Part shown: positions 26,460 to 39,960 of the stretch, piece by piece
Layout: the number at the start of each line of letters is the position of its first letter
How positions within the stretch are numbered: the first letter of the stretch is position 1
Assembly: GCA_025617745.1 (NCBI GenBank)
Contig: CM046853.1
Span: forward strand, 60,650,616-60,714,615
DNA from: Heliocidaris erythrogramma
Taxonomy: Eukaryota > Echinodermata > Echinoidea > Camarodonta > Echinometridae
Direction of reading: 5' to 3'
DNA length: 64,000 nucleotides
Position numbers and translations under genes: made by a program
The notes under the pieces: model-generated
Databases searched by the model: none
The model's input: only the letters and a program-made list of their open reading frames with translations
What the model was told of the DNA's origin: nothing

Positions 26460-26715
26460 CAGTCTAATTATAATCTCCCCACTCCTTTCTCTTTCAGTCT
26501 TTCTCTTTCATTTATTATCTTCTCTCCTCTTCTACAGTTTCTTTCAACATGTTCAGTCTCCCGTTTTCTCTTTCTCTCTCTTACCCTTTTCTCTCTCTGT
26601 TTATTTCACTATTTTCCCCCAGTTTGTTGCCCTTTTCACCCCTATTTCTCTCTGTAATCTTCTTTTTCTTCTTTCTCAATCTCTCTCCGTTTCTCACGCA
26701 TTTTCTCTCCTCTAA
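26460..26715 (+). repeat. Polypyrimidine (CT-rich) tract
   Basis: Long imperfect (ct)n/(ctt)n sequence. Overlapping open frames in all three + frames are low-complexity Leu/Ser/Phe strings and not genes. A similar tract lies at 28070-28250. Confidence 0.8.
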
Positions 26716-29101
26716 CCCTGAGTTAATGTCGATTCCTGATCCCGTTCTAATGTTAAGAATTAGAGACAGATAATGAGACAGTGAGGTATTAATAACAAAT
26801 TACAACATTCATCATGATCAGTTTTGATACATTGTTACATTGCATGTTAAACCTTAAACAGACAGACGGGACCTGGGAGCACACGCCTCTGTCAATAATA
26901 GCTTTTTAATATCCGTTGAAAAGTACAAGATAGAGCTGGCAAATGTTTTCGCACTACATTACCTGTAAGCTTAACATAATCATGATAATAGATGAAAATA
27001 CTTAGACATGGCCGTACTGGTTTATAGTATTTGGATATTACAAATATTTTGGGAAATTACTGAGTCATATATTCGGGAAACGATATGGTCTATTTGTATT
27101 CTTTATATCTTATTTTGAACATTTTGCCTGAAGCGATTACAAATGTCGAAATTTTTGTTCGCTCTCATCGCTTGCTCGGAAAATGTAGAAACTGGAAAGT
27201 TAATATTTGGACAAGAGAGGTAAGCCTCTAGACAAAGGTTTTGCCGAATACCTATGAACTAAGAATCACACACATGTACAGAATTTACAAATCTTCAAAG
27301 GATGTAAGAAACACAAATAAAAATTGAATAATCTGATTTGGTGCTATCTATCTGAAAATTTGCATGTGATTACGCAATGATGGGCACTGAGATAAAATTA
27401 TACTAATGATATTTAGCTAAGATATACCTACCAAAACTAGCAAAGATTGCAACATTTAGCTATTGTCTTAAGTGTGCCTTGATACAATAACTTAAAACTT
27501 AGAGATGTGATTTTGTGCTGGTAGATGTATTTTTCACTACACTTTCAGTTTTGTCTTCATGATACCGATTACTGATGATAAGCCGACAATTACTGTTTAG
27601 TATTTCTGGTGAGTGTTGTTGATACAAGGAGTCCCCAATGAGAGGGGTTGTCCTGACGATGGAGACGAGTAGGTGGTGGCGAGAGCAATATATCATTCGC
27701 TCGAACATTTCTGGTCAGAGTCAAATAAGCGGGGAAAAAATGATTCTCACATCAAAAAGATGATTGATCTTAAAATTTATTAAATGAGTCCCCTGGCACA
27801 AAGAATGAGTATAATAAACAATTTGATTGTAGGACCATGTCGACAATACTTCTCTTTTTATGCCCCATTATTTTCTCTGGAAAAAGTGTCACTTTGAAAT
27901 ATTGACCAATTCCGATGTAATGTAAAAGATATCCTAAACGAGATTTGTCGAAATTAAATTTGAAAAGGAAATTAACCTTGTACAAAAGTAATAATCAGTT
28001 TATAAAAAGAAAGAAATATATTTCGCCAGGCTTAAGGCCATAACACATTCCTACGAATGTGTTACTTTGTCTTTCATCTTCCTTTTACCCTTTCTTTCTC
28101 TTCTTCTCACTTCTCTTCTTCCGCCTCCTTCTCTTCTTAATAATATTCTTCTGCATTTTCTTCTTCTTTTAATATTTCTTCTTGTTATTCTTTTCCCCTT
28201 CTCATCATTTCCATCTGCGTCTTCTTTGTCACCTTCCCCTTCTCCCCTCCTTCGGATTACAAGTATAATGATATATGTTATTATTCTTCAGATAGACATC
28301 GTAAGTGCTAAATTTTCATATAAAGAGACGCCCATATGACATGGGTTGGTATGACAAATGATCGTTTCTGTACTTACATGTATAATGACTATTACTTCTG
28401 ATTCAGTGCCTTATGGTGGGTCAATCCATTGAGGGGCATGGGTGTGTGTGTGGTAGTGGGAGGGCGTGGGACACCTGACTCACGCGATGGATGCAATGCA
28501 AGATAGCATGGTCATCGAGTGAGGGTGGGAATTGAATGGTCATATTTTTTCACATTGCTTCTGCCTTCTCCTTTCCTTTTCTCTATTTTTCTCTTCTCCC
28601 CCCCCCCCCCCCCCCCCAGCCAATCGACGAGGAGGGCACGTGTCCCTTACCTCCCCCGAGCTACGGTTCTGTCCTGGGCAGTTGTTTCCTTTAATTCTTT
28701 GATCCCACAATCATTATAATAATACCGCATCCCAATCCACACTGCTCATCTATCAAGAAATGGATGACGCTGCAAAGGTTTTAGACACCATACTCAAAAC
28801 ATAAGATTTAATCTGGTGACATTATCGCATGGTATCGTTTATCATCTGAAACAGGAATAAAAAACAAAGTATTAATTTTAATTTTTCTGAGACAATTCTT
28901 TGCGCAATTACGCTCGAAATTACGTTTTTCATTTTTATTATCTATTTTATTTGCATATAGCATACATTTTGGGATGACAACTTGCATCCTGTGTTCAGCC
29001 TTATTAACAGTGGACTCAATGAAAATATTAATCTTTCGAGAAAAACGTATTTGTGTCAGTGTGTGTGTGTGTGTGTGTGAGTGTGGACGTGTTTAGCCGT
29101 A

Positions 29102-29262
29102 TGTCCGAGAACATTTTCGGACAGAGAAAAAAAAAATCATGAGAACACTGGTCCTCGGAAGCCGGACAATAGTCCTCGAACGTCGAACAATGAATTTGTG
29201 CCTTATTCCGTCGACTGTCCGAGGACGGAGAAACAATAGAGGAACAATACTTGTCCTCGGAA
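29102..29262 (-). mobile_element. Short dispersed element with TCCGAGGA ends, copy 2
   Basis: Inverted homologue of 16884-17046. It shares the internal run cgtcgaacaatgaatttg on the + strand and the gtcgactgtccgaggac motif. It is non-coding. Confidence 0.7.
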
Positions 29263-30539
29263 ATAAACAATACAAGACCGTGTGTGTGTGTGTGCATGTG
29301 TGTGTATGGATTAGTGTTTGGAGTGTGTGGGGTGTGCGTGAGTGCGAGTGTTTCTGAGTGAGTGTATCATTTAAAATAGAAAACAACAACACAATATATC
29401 CGCACCTTTCTATCAATAAACTGGTAATTATCAGGCCAAATAATATACTGATTATTATAACAGATTTTCATTCGTATTAACTAAATTAAATGCACAATAA
29501 CATCACTATAATAAAAAAAAAATACGTGAACAACATATAGTGGTTGAAGGCACTTGACCTTTTCTACACCACCAATATTATAAACCACATCGAACCTTGG
29601 TAGAATGACGTATATGTACTTGAAAAGTGTCCTCAGGGACTCCTTTTCCAAGTCCAATTTCCGATATGGAGATTTACTCGGTACTTGTGATATTGAAACC
29701 CCCTGGTATCGCTTAAAGCACTACTTGAGAACCAAGGGTTCACCTCTCATCCTCTTCACATTGATTACGAGCTCAATATCTTATAGATATTTGACTTGGG
29801 TGGTTTCCTAGTAATGTTTCGAATCTCATCAGTGCTGGACTAGACTACGTACTTTATTCTCTTGTATATGTGATAACTTGTTCTCGTGGGAGTACCTTTA
29901 TCATCCATTGTGTGACAATGTTAGGAGTGTAATTAGAGCTAATTTTGCAAGGATATCGCAAAAGCACGTAACATACATTTATACTATGGAGGGTGTGAAA
30001 AAAAACAATTATCTTGGTTTGATGGAAGCCGTTGCGGAGGCCAAAGACAGTACTGTCGCTTGCGACGTATCTTAAATTTAGTAACAGATGCTTTATGATA
30101 ATAATCTATGTATTATAATATCTTAAGGATATAAACTGCCTTGGGAGACTCTAGTTTAATCGTTGGGAACGCGATGACCGTAATAGTATTATTTCCTGAT
30201 TGACATTCACATTCGGGAAGGAAACAGTGCTTTGGGTGGCCCAGACCCAGTAGCTAAGCTCTCGCGAAAAAGTAGCGTATTTTTGTTTCTCATCTCTCAC
30301 TTCTAAATAGTTAGTTTTATTGCATCTAGTAGAGTAACAAATATAACTAAAGAGAAGTACTGACTTTATAATGATCGGCCCATTAGGCAATGAAATGATG
30401 TCATTTTCAGCCAGCAAGCGGAATCACAAACACGGTCCTGCCGTTGTATCGCGGTAGTTGCCCGAGCGCGTAACTTGCATGCTCGCAAAGCAGCTGAGTT
30501 TCTGCAAGCCAGTCACTTGGCTAACAACACATAAACTAT

Positions 30540-30679
30540 TATAGAATGGGGAGAAGAATCTCTGCAATCTGATTGGTCAATTCCCATGCATCATTTTTTA
30601 CCGGACGCATGGCTCACTTTCACTGGATGCATGATTGGGAAAAAGATTGATTTTCACTTTTTTTTTTACCCATTCTATA
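30540..30679. mobile_element. Short element with TATAGAATGGG inverted ends
   Basis: The left end tatagaatggg (30540) is repeated inverted as cccattctata (30669-30679). The interior is 118 bp of non-coding sequence. It lies 5 bp from the hairpin element at 30685. Confidence 0.45.
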
Positions 30680-30684
30680 AAACA

Positions 30685-30846
30685 GATGATGCACAGGTAT
30701 TTTTCGTGGGTCGGTAGGAATTGTGTACCCTCGGTACCTCTGAATTTTGCCCGAAACCCACTCGGCTGCGCCTCGTGGGTTCACACAATTCAGAGGTACC
30801 TTGTGTACACAATTCCTACCGACCCACTCCAACCTGTGCATCATTT
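30685..30846. mobile_element. Foldback element with about 75-bp arms
   Basis: The left arm (gatgatgcacaggt...gtgggtcggtaggaattgtgta...ggtacctctgaatt) is repeated inverted on the right, with a short GC-rich centre (actcggctgcgcctcgtgggt). It is non-coding. Confidence 0.8.
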
Positions 30847-32497
30847 GTATAATGTCTGCATGGAAGCAGGGGGAAAATCATTCATATGACCGTGACGTCA
30901 CACCCATGCCTAGTACGTGAAATGCTCTTACGTGAAATCATCAACATCAATATCATTTTCCTGATAACCATCAAAGCAGTCCTGTATACAGGGTAAACTA
31001 TACTATAAAAGTTATCCAGTCGAATTATTTGACTTTCATAAACAGGGGAAGCTGGATATCGATTGAGATTTGCCTGGAGCGGCTTTCTGGACATTCTGGC
31101 AGACAGTATATGTGTAAATCTCAACTTTCATAGGCAAAGGGTAATAACTGACCAGCTTTTCCATGCCATTTCTCAACGGATAAATTCACGCGTTGGAGCT
31201 TATTGCGCTCATTGAATTCACATTTGTGACATCTTGCCTCTTCGAAAACAAAACAATTTACAAAAAAAAATTTCCTACGTAAACAAAAGAAGGGGTCGAT
31301 GGGGTGTAATGGAAAAATCTTTCGGAGATATATTAGAATGATTTGGCTTTCACAAATAGAGTATAAAAATATAATAAATTCATTAAGCATATCGCAGAGG
31401 TAGGAATATTTTCATTACGAATGGACATTACGTGTTGACCCTGAAAATTTTTTGCAAGACGCTTGTGATGGCCGCTGTATACTTAATCAATAAAATGCAA
31501 TCAGATTAATGCAAATTAAGAGTTTTCTTTTTTTGGTTAATATCACATCACTTTTTTTGTAGAAAATTGACCAAGCTTACAATGCAAATATTACGAAGCT
31601 TTTACCTTCAGTGAGAATGTGAACAACTTTTAAAAAAGATCTGTTTGTGCATACATAAACAAATATAAACAGAGAGTATCTATGATTTGAACAAAAATAA
31701 TGATGCCGTGGTATACCACAAAAGAGATGAATGATATAAAAAAAAATGAACGTTAATTATCTGACAATATTAGAAAGTAAAGGAAATATCAATTATCTCT
31801 TTAGGGTATCATCACTTTCACTTTGATCATATTCGGTTAAGCCTCCTACTTCTTAAGCTTGATTAGCGTACAACATGAGGGCTATTGCCCGGTTACATCA
31901 AATTGCTACACAGAAATTGAAATGATATCAAGGCGTCGTTTCCTGGCGTCCCATAGCCGAACATGACGCAATGGACGACATAGCATCTCACATTTTTACC
32001 GTGCGTTAGAGCTTCTTAACGGCCTTGTTTGCCTCATGAAAATATTTTCGGTCATCACCGGGTAAAATTTGAATTGCCTCGAAGTACATTCTTCCCTTCA
32101 CTTCCAAATATGCTTACCACTCTTAAAATAACTAACCTTTAAGAGTCATTAAGCATTCCTTTGTAATTACCTTTAGAAAGCACAGGGTTGAAGTGCTGTC
32201 TTGGCGTCATTTTATTTCAAGCGTGTACAAATCACTGTTAACGATTACAAAGTATGCGTTCCATCCATTTTTACTATAATGCATACCATTATGACGTTTA
32301 ATTTGAAGTCGCAAAACATATTCACACTGCAAGCATGATCAAAGATTCATTCTGTTTGAAGAATTATTACAAGCCACAAAGACTGTTGACTATGACATGG
32401 TTCCAAGTAGACGATTATCAGTTTACTGCTAAAATGACAACACATATTTCCGGTTGATTTCCTAAACTCGACTGGATGACGTTAGAGAAATGTGTCG

Positions 32498-33092
32498 TCA
32501 CTCACAAATACTTCGGTTAAATATCTACACCTAGGCCTAAATATATATCCGTAGCCTTTAGTTATACTTGCAACAATAAGTAGTTTTGCATGGTCATGAT
32601 CGTATTAAGCATAAAATCATACACAAATGCTGTTTATCAGCAAAACTATTATGTTATCCTAATTAATAACTGGATTTTGCTTGCAACAAACGAAAACCAA
32701 AAAAGTGCAATACAGACATATCATTGAGCCAAATCTGATTCATCAAGAATGCAGAAATGATTTTTATGGTATAGATAGTATAATACATACTTCTTTCTTT
32801 TCAGGGTCAAGTTTTATTTCCTTCCTTTTTACTGGCTTTATGATTTTCCTTCATTTTCACAAGAGTAATAGTTTAAGCAAATGATAAGAGATGAGAGATG
32901 ACGTATCGAATCACAGAGATTCTAATCTTGTCCACAGTCGATGGAATTCGATTTTCATTTTATTTGAGAACATATTATAGGACAAGGACAGGTTGGCTTT
33001 TGAGGTGGCGACGAACCTAAACCTAGCCACATTTTCCCCCGACCGCAAAAAATATTGTTGACGCTATGCCCAACGCCCCGCCCCACACGCAC
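32498..33092 (+). repeat. Large duplication, unit 1
   Basis: Direct copy of 33279-33790 at an offset of about 781 bp. The segment near 32694-32811 is absent from unit 2. Both units end in gcccaacgccccgccccacacgca. Confidence 0.85.
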
Positions 33093-33278
33093 TCACAAAC
33101 ATCCGCGCGCACACACCACCGTACGATAATGTGATAATAGTTTATCCACTAGCACGTCCGTTCTTTTCATGTGCGAGCAATACTGAATATGATACATTAT
33201 TTGTTTAATATATTGTGCCATACAAGAATGATATCTTCTTTTTTCCGTTACAATGATTAATGAATTATCTGATTTTCG

Positions 33279-33790
33279 TCACCCACAAATACTTCGGTTA
33301 AAAATCTACACCTAGGCCTATATATATATACATAGCCTTTAGTTATACTTGCAACAATAAGTAGTTTTGCATTGTAATGAATGTCATGTATTAAGCATAA
33401 AATCATAGACAAACACACTTTCTAAGTCAGTCTGTTTATCAGCAAAACTATTATGTTATCTTAACTAATAATTGGATTTTGCTTGCAACAAAGGAAATAC
33501 CAATAAAGTTTTATTTCCTTCCTTTTACTGGCTTTATGATTTTCCTTCATTTTCACAAGAGTAATACGTTTAAGCAAATGATAAGAGATGAAAGATGACA
33601 TATCGAATCACAGAGAAGATTCTAATCTTGTCCACAGTCGATGGAATTCGATTTTCATTTTATTTGAGAACATATTATAAGACAAGGACAGGTTGGCTTT
33701 TGAGGTGGCGACGAACCTAAACTTAGCCACATTTCCCCCCGACCGCAAAAATATTGTTGACGCTATGCCCAACGCCCCGCCCCACACGCA
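33279..33790 (+). repeat. Large duplication, unit 2
   Basis: Near-identical to unit 1 apart from a deletion of about 120 bp and a small insertion (acactttctaagtcagt). It ends in the same GC-rich segment. It is non-coding. Confidence 0.85.
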
Positions 33791-36700
33791 CACACGCACT
33801 TCAGAACTTTGAACAGAATTTAGACCGTCGATTCTTCGGGAGATCCGGTGGCGGATCTAGATTTATGTTGCAGGGGGATTCAAAGTGCATAGGACGAAAG
33901 TAAGTCGTGCGTATCAGAGTGGGAAAGGAGAGTTTATTTGTGCCCCCCCCCCCCCCCCCCATCCATCAATCATGCCAATGGGACGATCCCAGCTGTTTGA
34001 ACTGCATCCTTTTGTCAAATTGTCATTTCCCAACATTTGGCTTTTACATTAATGTCCTACTGTATGTTACTTTGTGACCTTTTTTCAAATTGACTACATG
34101 AGTGATGGAGAAAAGTTATATCAATCCATATGGTCGCGTGAAATGATGTAAAGGGATAATACTTTGGAATGGACGTCTCACCTTCGTATATGCATCTCCA
34201 TATTACAAAAAACAAACAATCAACAAGAACCAAAAAAGGAAATATATTCAGGACGACAAACCCAAACACCATCGATGTTTATGTTCTGATTACCAACGAC
34301 CGATATGTCTGGGGATGTAGATTGAATTACAGGAACAAATCTTATCAACAAATATTAACAAAGTGTCAAAGTGAGATTGAATGATGTGATGAACGAGCCC
34401 CAAGATATTTAAATTCCTCTCCCAATCCTTCCCCAGTTGATCCTTCAATTCTTTCTGCGATGCCTTCTGTGGGTGATGACGTCGAAATCAGCATAAGTCG
34501 TTAATTATTGGGCAGGCGGAGAGAGTCCCCAATCCTCCAGCCCACCCAATCTTCATCTGATTTCTCCCGGGCGGAGTGCTCCATACTTTATTTGGTCAAC
34601 TCCCTCTATATAGCACGTGCCTCCAGGGTGGTATACCGCCAGTGGAAAAAGCAATTTCTACTTTCTGAAACATTTTTTTACTTCTTGTTTCTTTGCTTTT
34701 AAATTGCCTTCGTGTTCCGTTGTTCTCTCGGAGCCCGGAGGAGATATGGAAGCATCCCGAAGGCCTATAAGACAAAAGAATATGACGGATCGATTCACGG
34801 AAATAGAACTTAGAAAATTATTCTCGCAGTGTATGGTAAAGGAAGCTCAAATGTATTATTTGTCATTAATTGTGTCCTTGTTTTTCGACATATGTATCCA
34901 ATTTCTGCATTAGACGGGGTTACTTCAAACCGGATCATCATAAAACAGGAAACAAAATGAAAAAAGAAATCTAAACACATTTAACTACAGTTTATCAAAG
35001 TACTGGGTGACTACATGTATTCCGAAAAAGTAAGATATTTCTATAATTCCTTATCATAGTAACCCACAAAGATTCCACTTCTTATTCATTTCACTTCATC
35101 TCTGTCTCTCTTTTTTCCTCGTTTTATTCGATTTTCGTGATTAAAGAGTTTTGGAGGTGATTACAGTCAGGTAGTCGTTATCAGGTTTCTTCTGTACTCG
35201 CATCTACGCCAAGGGGTACGGCATCGCGTAATGCAAACTGCTGCGGGCCATGCACTCGTCTTATCTTATTGTTGCATTAAAGCCACCATACGGTTTTTGC
35301 TCTGGAAGTTAGTTTCTTCGTCCAAACAAAGCCCATTCTTATATATTTTGCGAACAGCACCTTCCTGATCATTGAAAGCCAACTTAATATTTCCTAGAAC
35401 AACTTTAAAAAGGATCTTGTTGTCTATTCTGGAAATAATATATCAAAATAATTATTGTCCTTCTTTTCTGTGAGTTAATTTTGATCAAGGATACCTCGAT
35501 GAAAAGAAATAGCATTAAGATTTTAGATGACATTACAGCTCTCTTTTATGAAAATATATTGCAAACTAAAATAACGTTAGAGCAGACAAAACGAACTTAA
35601 ATATCAAGAAAAGAAAAGCCCCAAGGAGTTCATCATGTACATCCCGCTCTATAATACTCTGACTGTATTGGAGACATAAGAACGAATGTCTTTAAAGTAA
35701 ATGGGAATGGATGAAGAATGTAATATCCTAATGGCATTCTTTAATTATGCCCTTCTCTTAGTCATTAATCAAACTGAATACAGCACTGTCTCCTTTCGTG
35801 AACTCTCCTCCGTTTCAATCACATTTCCGTCGACTTTCGGTAAAGATACTGGGCTTTTAAAACATTTCTTTTCTATCTACCACTCGTGGTTGTTGTTTGG
35901 TGTTGATAGACATAAAATGAAATCTTTAAAAAATTGGTCGTATACTAGAAAATGATGTCTGTCATTAGTCTGCGGATTATGTTTTTTCTTAAGATAATGT
36001 TTAATTTTTAGGAACAGTGGTTGCGAATATGGTCAGGGAATGATTGTGGTCTTACATCGCACACCGCTTATAAAAAATGTGTGTTTGGTATGTTGATGTT
36101 TCGTCCATGATTTATAATAAATGTTGTGCAACTATTTGGGGAAAATACTCCCGGCAAAGCGAGGCTCTAGCTTATTCTATCTACTCCTAAACTCATGGAA
36201 CAGCACGGCATGCACAGAGGTTTTTACAATTCCGGCATCGACAGCTGTGTATTGGTGTACATCAGGGTGTATTGGTCGCACGTAGGATTTCAAATCCTTG
36301 CACAAATCACTTTAATCTCTTATTTGAATAATTTTCTACTCCAAGAGGATTTTTGAAAATTATCTTACTGTATCAACGAAAACCATCGAAATTTGACAAA
36401 GGATTTCAGGCTTATCATACCTCAAAATGCTTTTAAAATTATACACTGATGATACAAAGGAAAGTATAATTTTGCACTTCATGGATTTTTTTCTTCAGCA
36501 TATAACTGCAGTAATAGAGTGGTAGCGTGGGTCCAGGCGCCGGTCCTACTTGTTATACGTTACTCGAAAATTTAAATGAAAATTTTTAAACAATTATTGA
36601 AAGGGGAGGGAAGGGAGAGGGGGCCGCAGGGTCTTTTTGACGTCCCCTTTAACCCTCTCCTTAATTTTTTTTTTCGTTTTCCATTTTTTCTTTTTCGCCA

Positions 36701-39410
36701 TTTCATGGGTACACTGGCGTATCATTTATAGGGCACATCTATGTTTCAGCTACATATATTTCGACTTTATTTTTATTTAGTACAATGCAGGGATGTCACA
36801 CACACACACAAACATGCGCACCCACCCACACATTTTGAGAGAAAGACAGAGATAAAGGGATAAGATAATTTGAAACATAATTTAAATTATTTCAGGTTGG
36901 GTATAACTATTTTCTAAGGGATATTAGACAGTTTTGTGGGGAAATGCTTGCATATTAATAAAAAGTTCATTACTCAAAAGATATAAATAGCAATACAAAA
37001 TAGCTTCTTTGATTGTATTGTAATTGATTAGAACAAAAATTAACAACATAGATTACATAAATCAACAACATCGATGGTACTAGAATGATAATGCGCTGTG
37101 AATTCAGATGATGCAGGCATATATCATTGAACCCTAATCAAACCCATACTGTGACCAATCAAATATGTAATTAAATTTAGAGATTATGAATGCATTGGTA
37201 TCTCTGTTGGAGAAGCAGGGCTGTGGTTTAATTAAAAACGTCGGATTGTAGCTGATTTTTAATGTATAATCCTCAATTTTATTAACGAAAAACGGATCAT
37301 TTGTATGAATTTTCCATGCACTCTCTGCGTCTTTATTTCAATTAAAAAAAACTTTCGTTACTTTTGACATGCTAGCTTATTATGTGAAGGTGCACCATCT
37401 TGTAAGTGAGGGTTAAATCATTTAATTGTTATGACGAGGCCATTAATTGAAAAAGAGATTGATACGGAAAATAAAATGACAGGTAGGAAGACTACGCGCA
37501 CGTATAACATAAGAGTTCGGACGTTCCAAAAACAGCAAACTAACCAAAATAAAGTATACCTCTTTTCCATGTTTCCTGTCGATATAACCTCGACCTCGTT
37601 CTATTTTGTTATTCGAATCTTCCACCAGACTGAATACTCTCAACGAAATCGGCCTGAGCATATTAAACATTTTCCACCTCGAGCTAGGCCATGATTATCA
37701 TGCATTACAGCAGGTCCATGTGATTCCCGTTTCCATTTCTCCCTTTCCCTTGTTTCATTATACTTTTTACATTTACTCCTCTTTCGTCATCCTCCAGATC
37801 TCCTGCTTATTCCTTATACTACGCTTAAAACTATCAATGAACACAATGATTTTTTGATTTTTTTTCATCGGTTACAAATCTTAATGATGGGACATAATTA
37901 GAAACTTGTTATCCTCAAAATCATATATGTTTGTTATGTTTCCATGGCTGTAAATTGCTCTCATGCACTGTGCAAAGCATTTATTTGTCATTGCATAAAT
38001 TCATATATGGGACGAGATTAGCAGCTGATGCTCATTGCATGAACAAATATCTCGGTAGTGCGCGCAGTCGGTTCATAATGCAAAGAGCTAGCGATCCTTT
38101 AACAGTGAAACTTACAATAAAGTGGGATAAAGTTTTAATATTTAGGATACAAGCAAGAGATGTGCAAAACAATGGACAGAGAATATAACACAAAAGGTAA
38201 TATGGATCTTGAATCGGAACCTGAGACCTCAATAATATTTCACACTCCTTTTCTATTAAACTAGCCCACTTTCAGAATAAGAACTAAATTGCAACAGCTG
38301 GAGATTTTGATATCTTGCTATTTATCTACTGAAATTAGATAGAAAGAAATCTGCCATATGGAATCTTGGGGCTTACCAAAAGAGGTTTATTGGCTTTAAG
38401 TTAGCGTCTAAAGCGTGAATGGAAAAGAGACCTGGTGGACGCCAATTAAAACCCGTAACATAAGCCCTAGGCGATGTTTAGGTTGACAGCATCCGAATGT
38501 TGCCGTTTAAAACCTGCACCTAAAGTGCATTTTTTCCCATTCTATCAGGAAAGTTGTGCCAATTTTGTACATTGCTGGAAAATGTCAATATAGTCTCAAA
38601 AAGCAGGGGCATAGGCGGGATGCTAGTGGCTGCAGAATCTCTCCTCCTTGGAAATTTGCAATCATCCATATTTCAGCACCCGTCACCTCATATTCGGGAA
38701 GTGAGGTGATCTACTTGTATTTTTCATAAAAATTATCGAGAACAAAATTACGTTGTTTCTCCGTTTGTCTTCATTTTCCGTTTAAAACTCAAACTATGTA
38801 CATTACACAAATGTACAAAAAAGAATAATAAAGGCAGGAAAGCTGTACTCGTATATCCATGAATAAAATTGGTCTGGTCTTGCTACAGGTGAGTGAAAAC
38901 GGGACCTCTGAACAATAAAAAATTTAAAATGTGTCCAAATAACTTTATTTTAGTCGTCTCTTTGTGACAATGCATCAAATAATTATCATAATATCAATTT
39001 CTATAAAAATGCCAACAAACTTCACACAATAGTGTCCATAATCTTAAGTTTAAAAAGAGGGAAAGAGAAATGCTTACCATGACAAATAAAGTTGATTGCA
39101 CGTTTTCCTCTTTACACTCAGGCTATTCATTACTCGAGGTATCAATTTATAAAAACCACAGCCTGAAATTACTTTTGTGAATACATGTCGCAAAAGTCTT
39201 CATGTGTAAGTCCATAGGGAATTCCTCCATTTGTATTTTATTTCATCTCGATGAAATAAAAAAAACAAAACATAGGCGGCTTTCTTTTTAAATTGAGCAT
39301 TACGATAATATTTTTTGATAGGTAGGTGTCAAATTAAAGAGACAGGATATTAAAATGACAAAATGTGATTAAAATCAAGTTGATAACGATATCTGCAATG
39401 TTGCAATTGT

Positions 39411-39570
39411 AACGCAGGGGAGTTTGGACATTTTAAAATGTCTAAAAATATATATTTTTCCAAATATATGTCATTCGTCAGCAGTTTTGGTAACGCAGGG
39501 GAGTTTGGACATTTTAAGAGGTCCAAAAATATATAGTTTTTTCAAATATATGTCATTCGTCAACAGTTTT
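39411..39570 (+). repeat. 81-bp tandem duplication
   Basis: Units at 39411 and 39492 both read aacgcaggggagtttggac...tatgtcattcgtca(g/a)cagttttgg, with few changes. Confidence 0.85.
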
Positions 39571-39669
39571 GGGAGTAAATCTGAGATATTTTGTTAAGCC
39601 TGGAAGCAAGGCAAATGTACCTTTCACAAAATTGTATTGTTTTTCCCACCACCGTTCTATAAATTGCCA

Positions 39670-39960
39670 ACATGTTAAGCAGAGTGGCTCATTCACTTCG
39701 TTTTCAACCAAAAGATTGAAGGTTCGAATCAGGGAACATACTAGGAAAGAGAGCAACAACTGTTTCTCTCGACCCCGGTATAATAAAATTATACCTGGTA
39801 GCTTATCGTCATTAAAATGTACTCTGCGATAATTAAGGCTGCCGGTGCTAATACAAGTGAAGATCTGAGGCACTATGGACGGACTTAGAAGCATTCTTTC
39901 TGAGCTAAACGCTACACTAAGAAGTCTTATCCGGACCGGTCACACATGCATTTGTCACAA
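39670..39960 (+). mobile_element. tRNA-derived SINE (putative)
   Basis: The head 39676-39730 has an A-box-like TAAGCAGAGTGGC and a perfect B-box GGTTCGAATC at 39721-39730, with ttcaacc in the anticodon-loop position. A non-tRNA body follows (cgaccccggtataataaaattatacctggtag...). The 3' end is not clearly defined; the boundary given is approximate. Confidence 0.5.

Noticed and set aside
26416..26773. Three overlapping hydrophobic proteins
   Set aside because: All are artefacts of a CT-rich tract.
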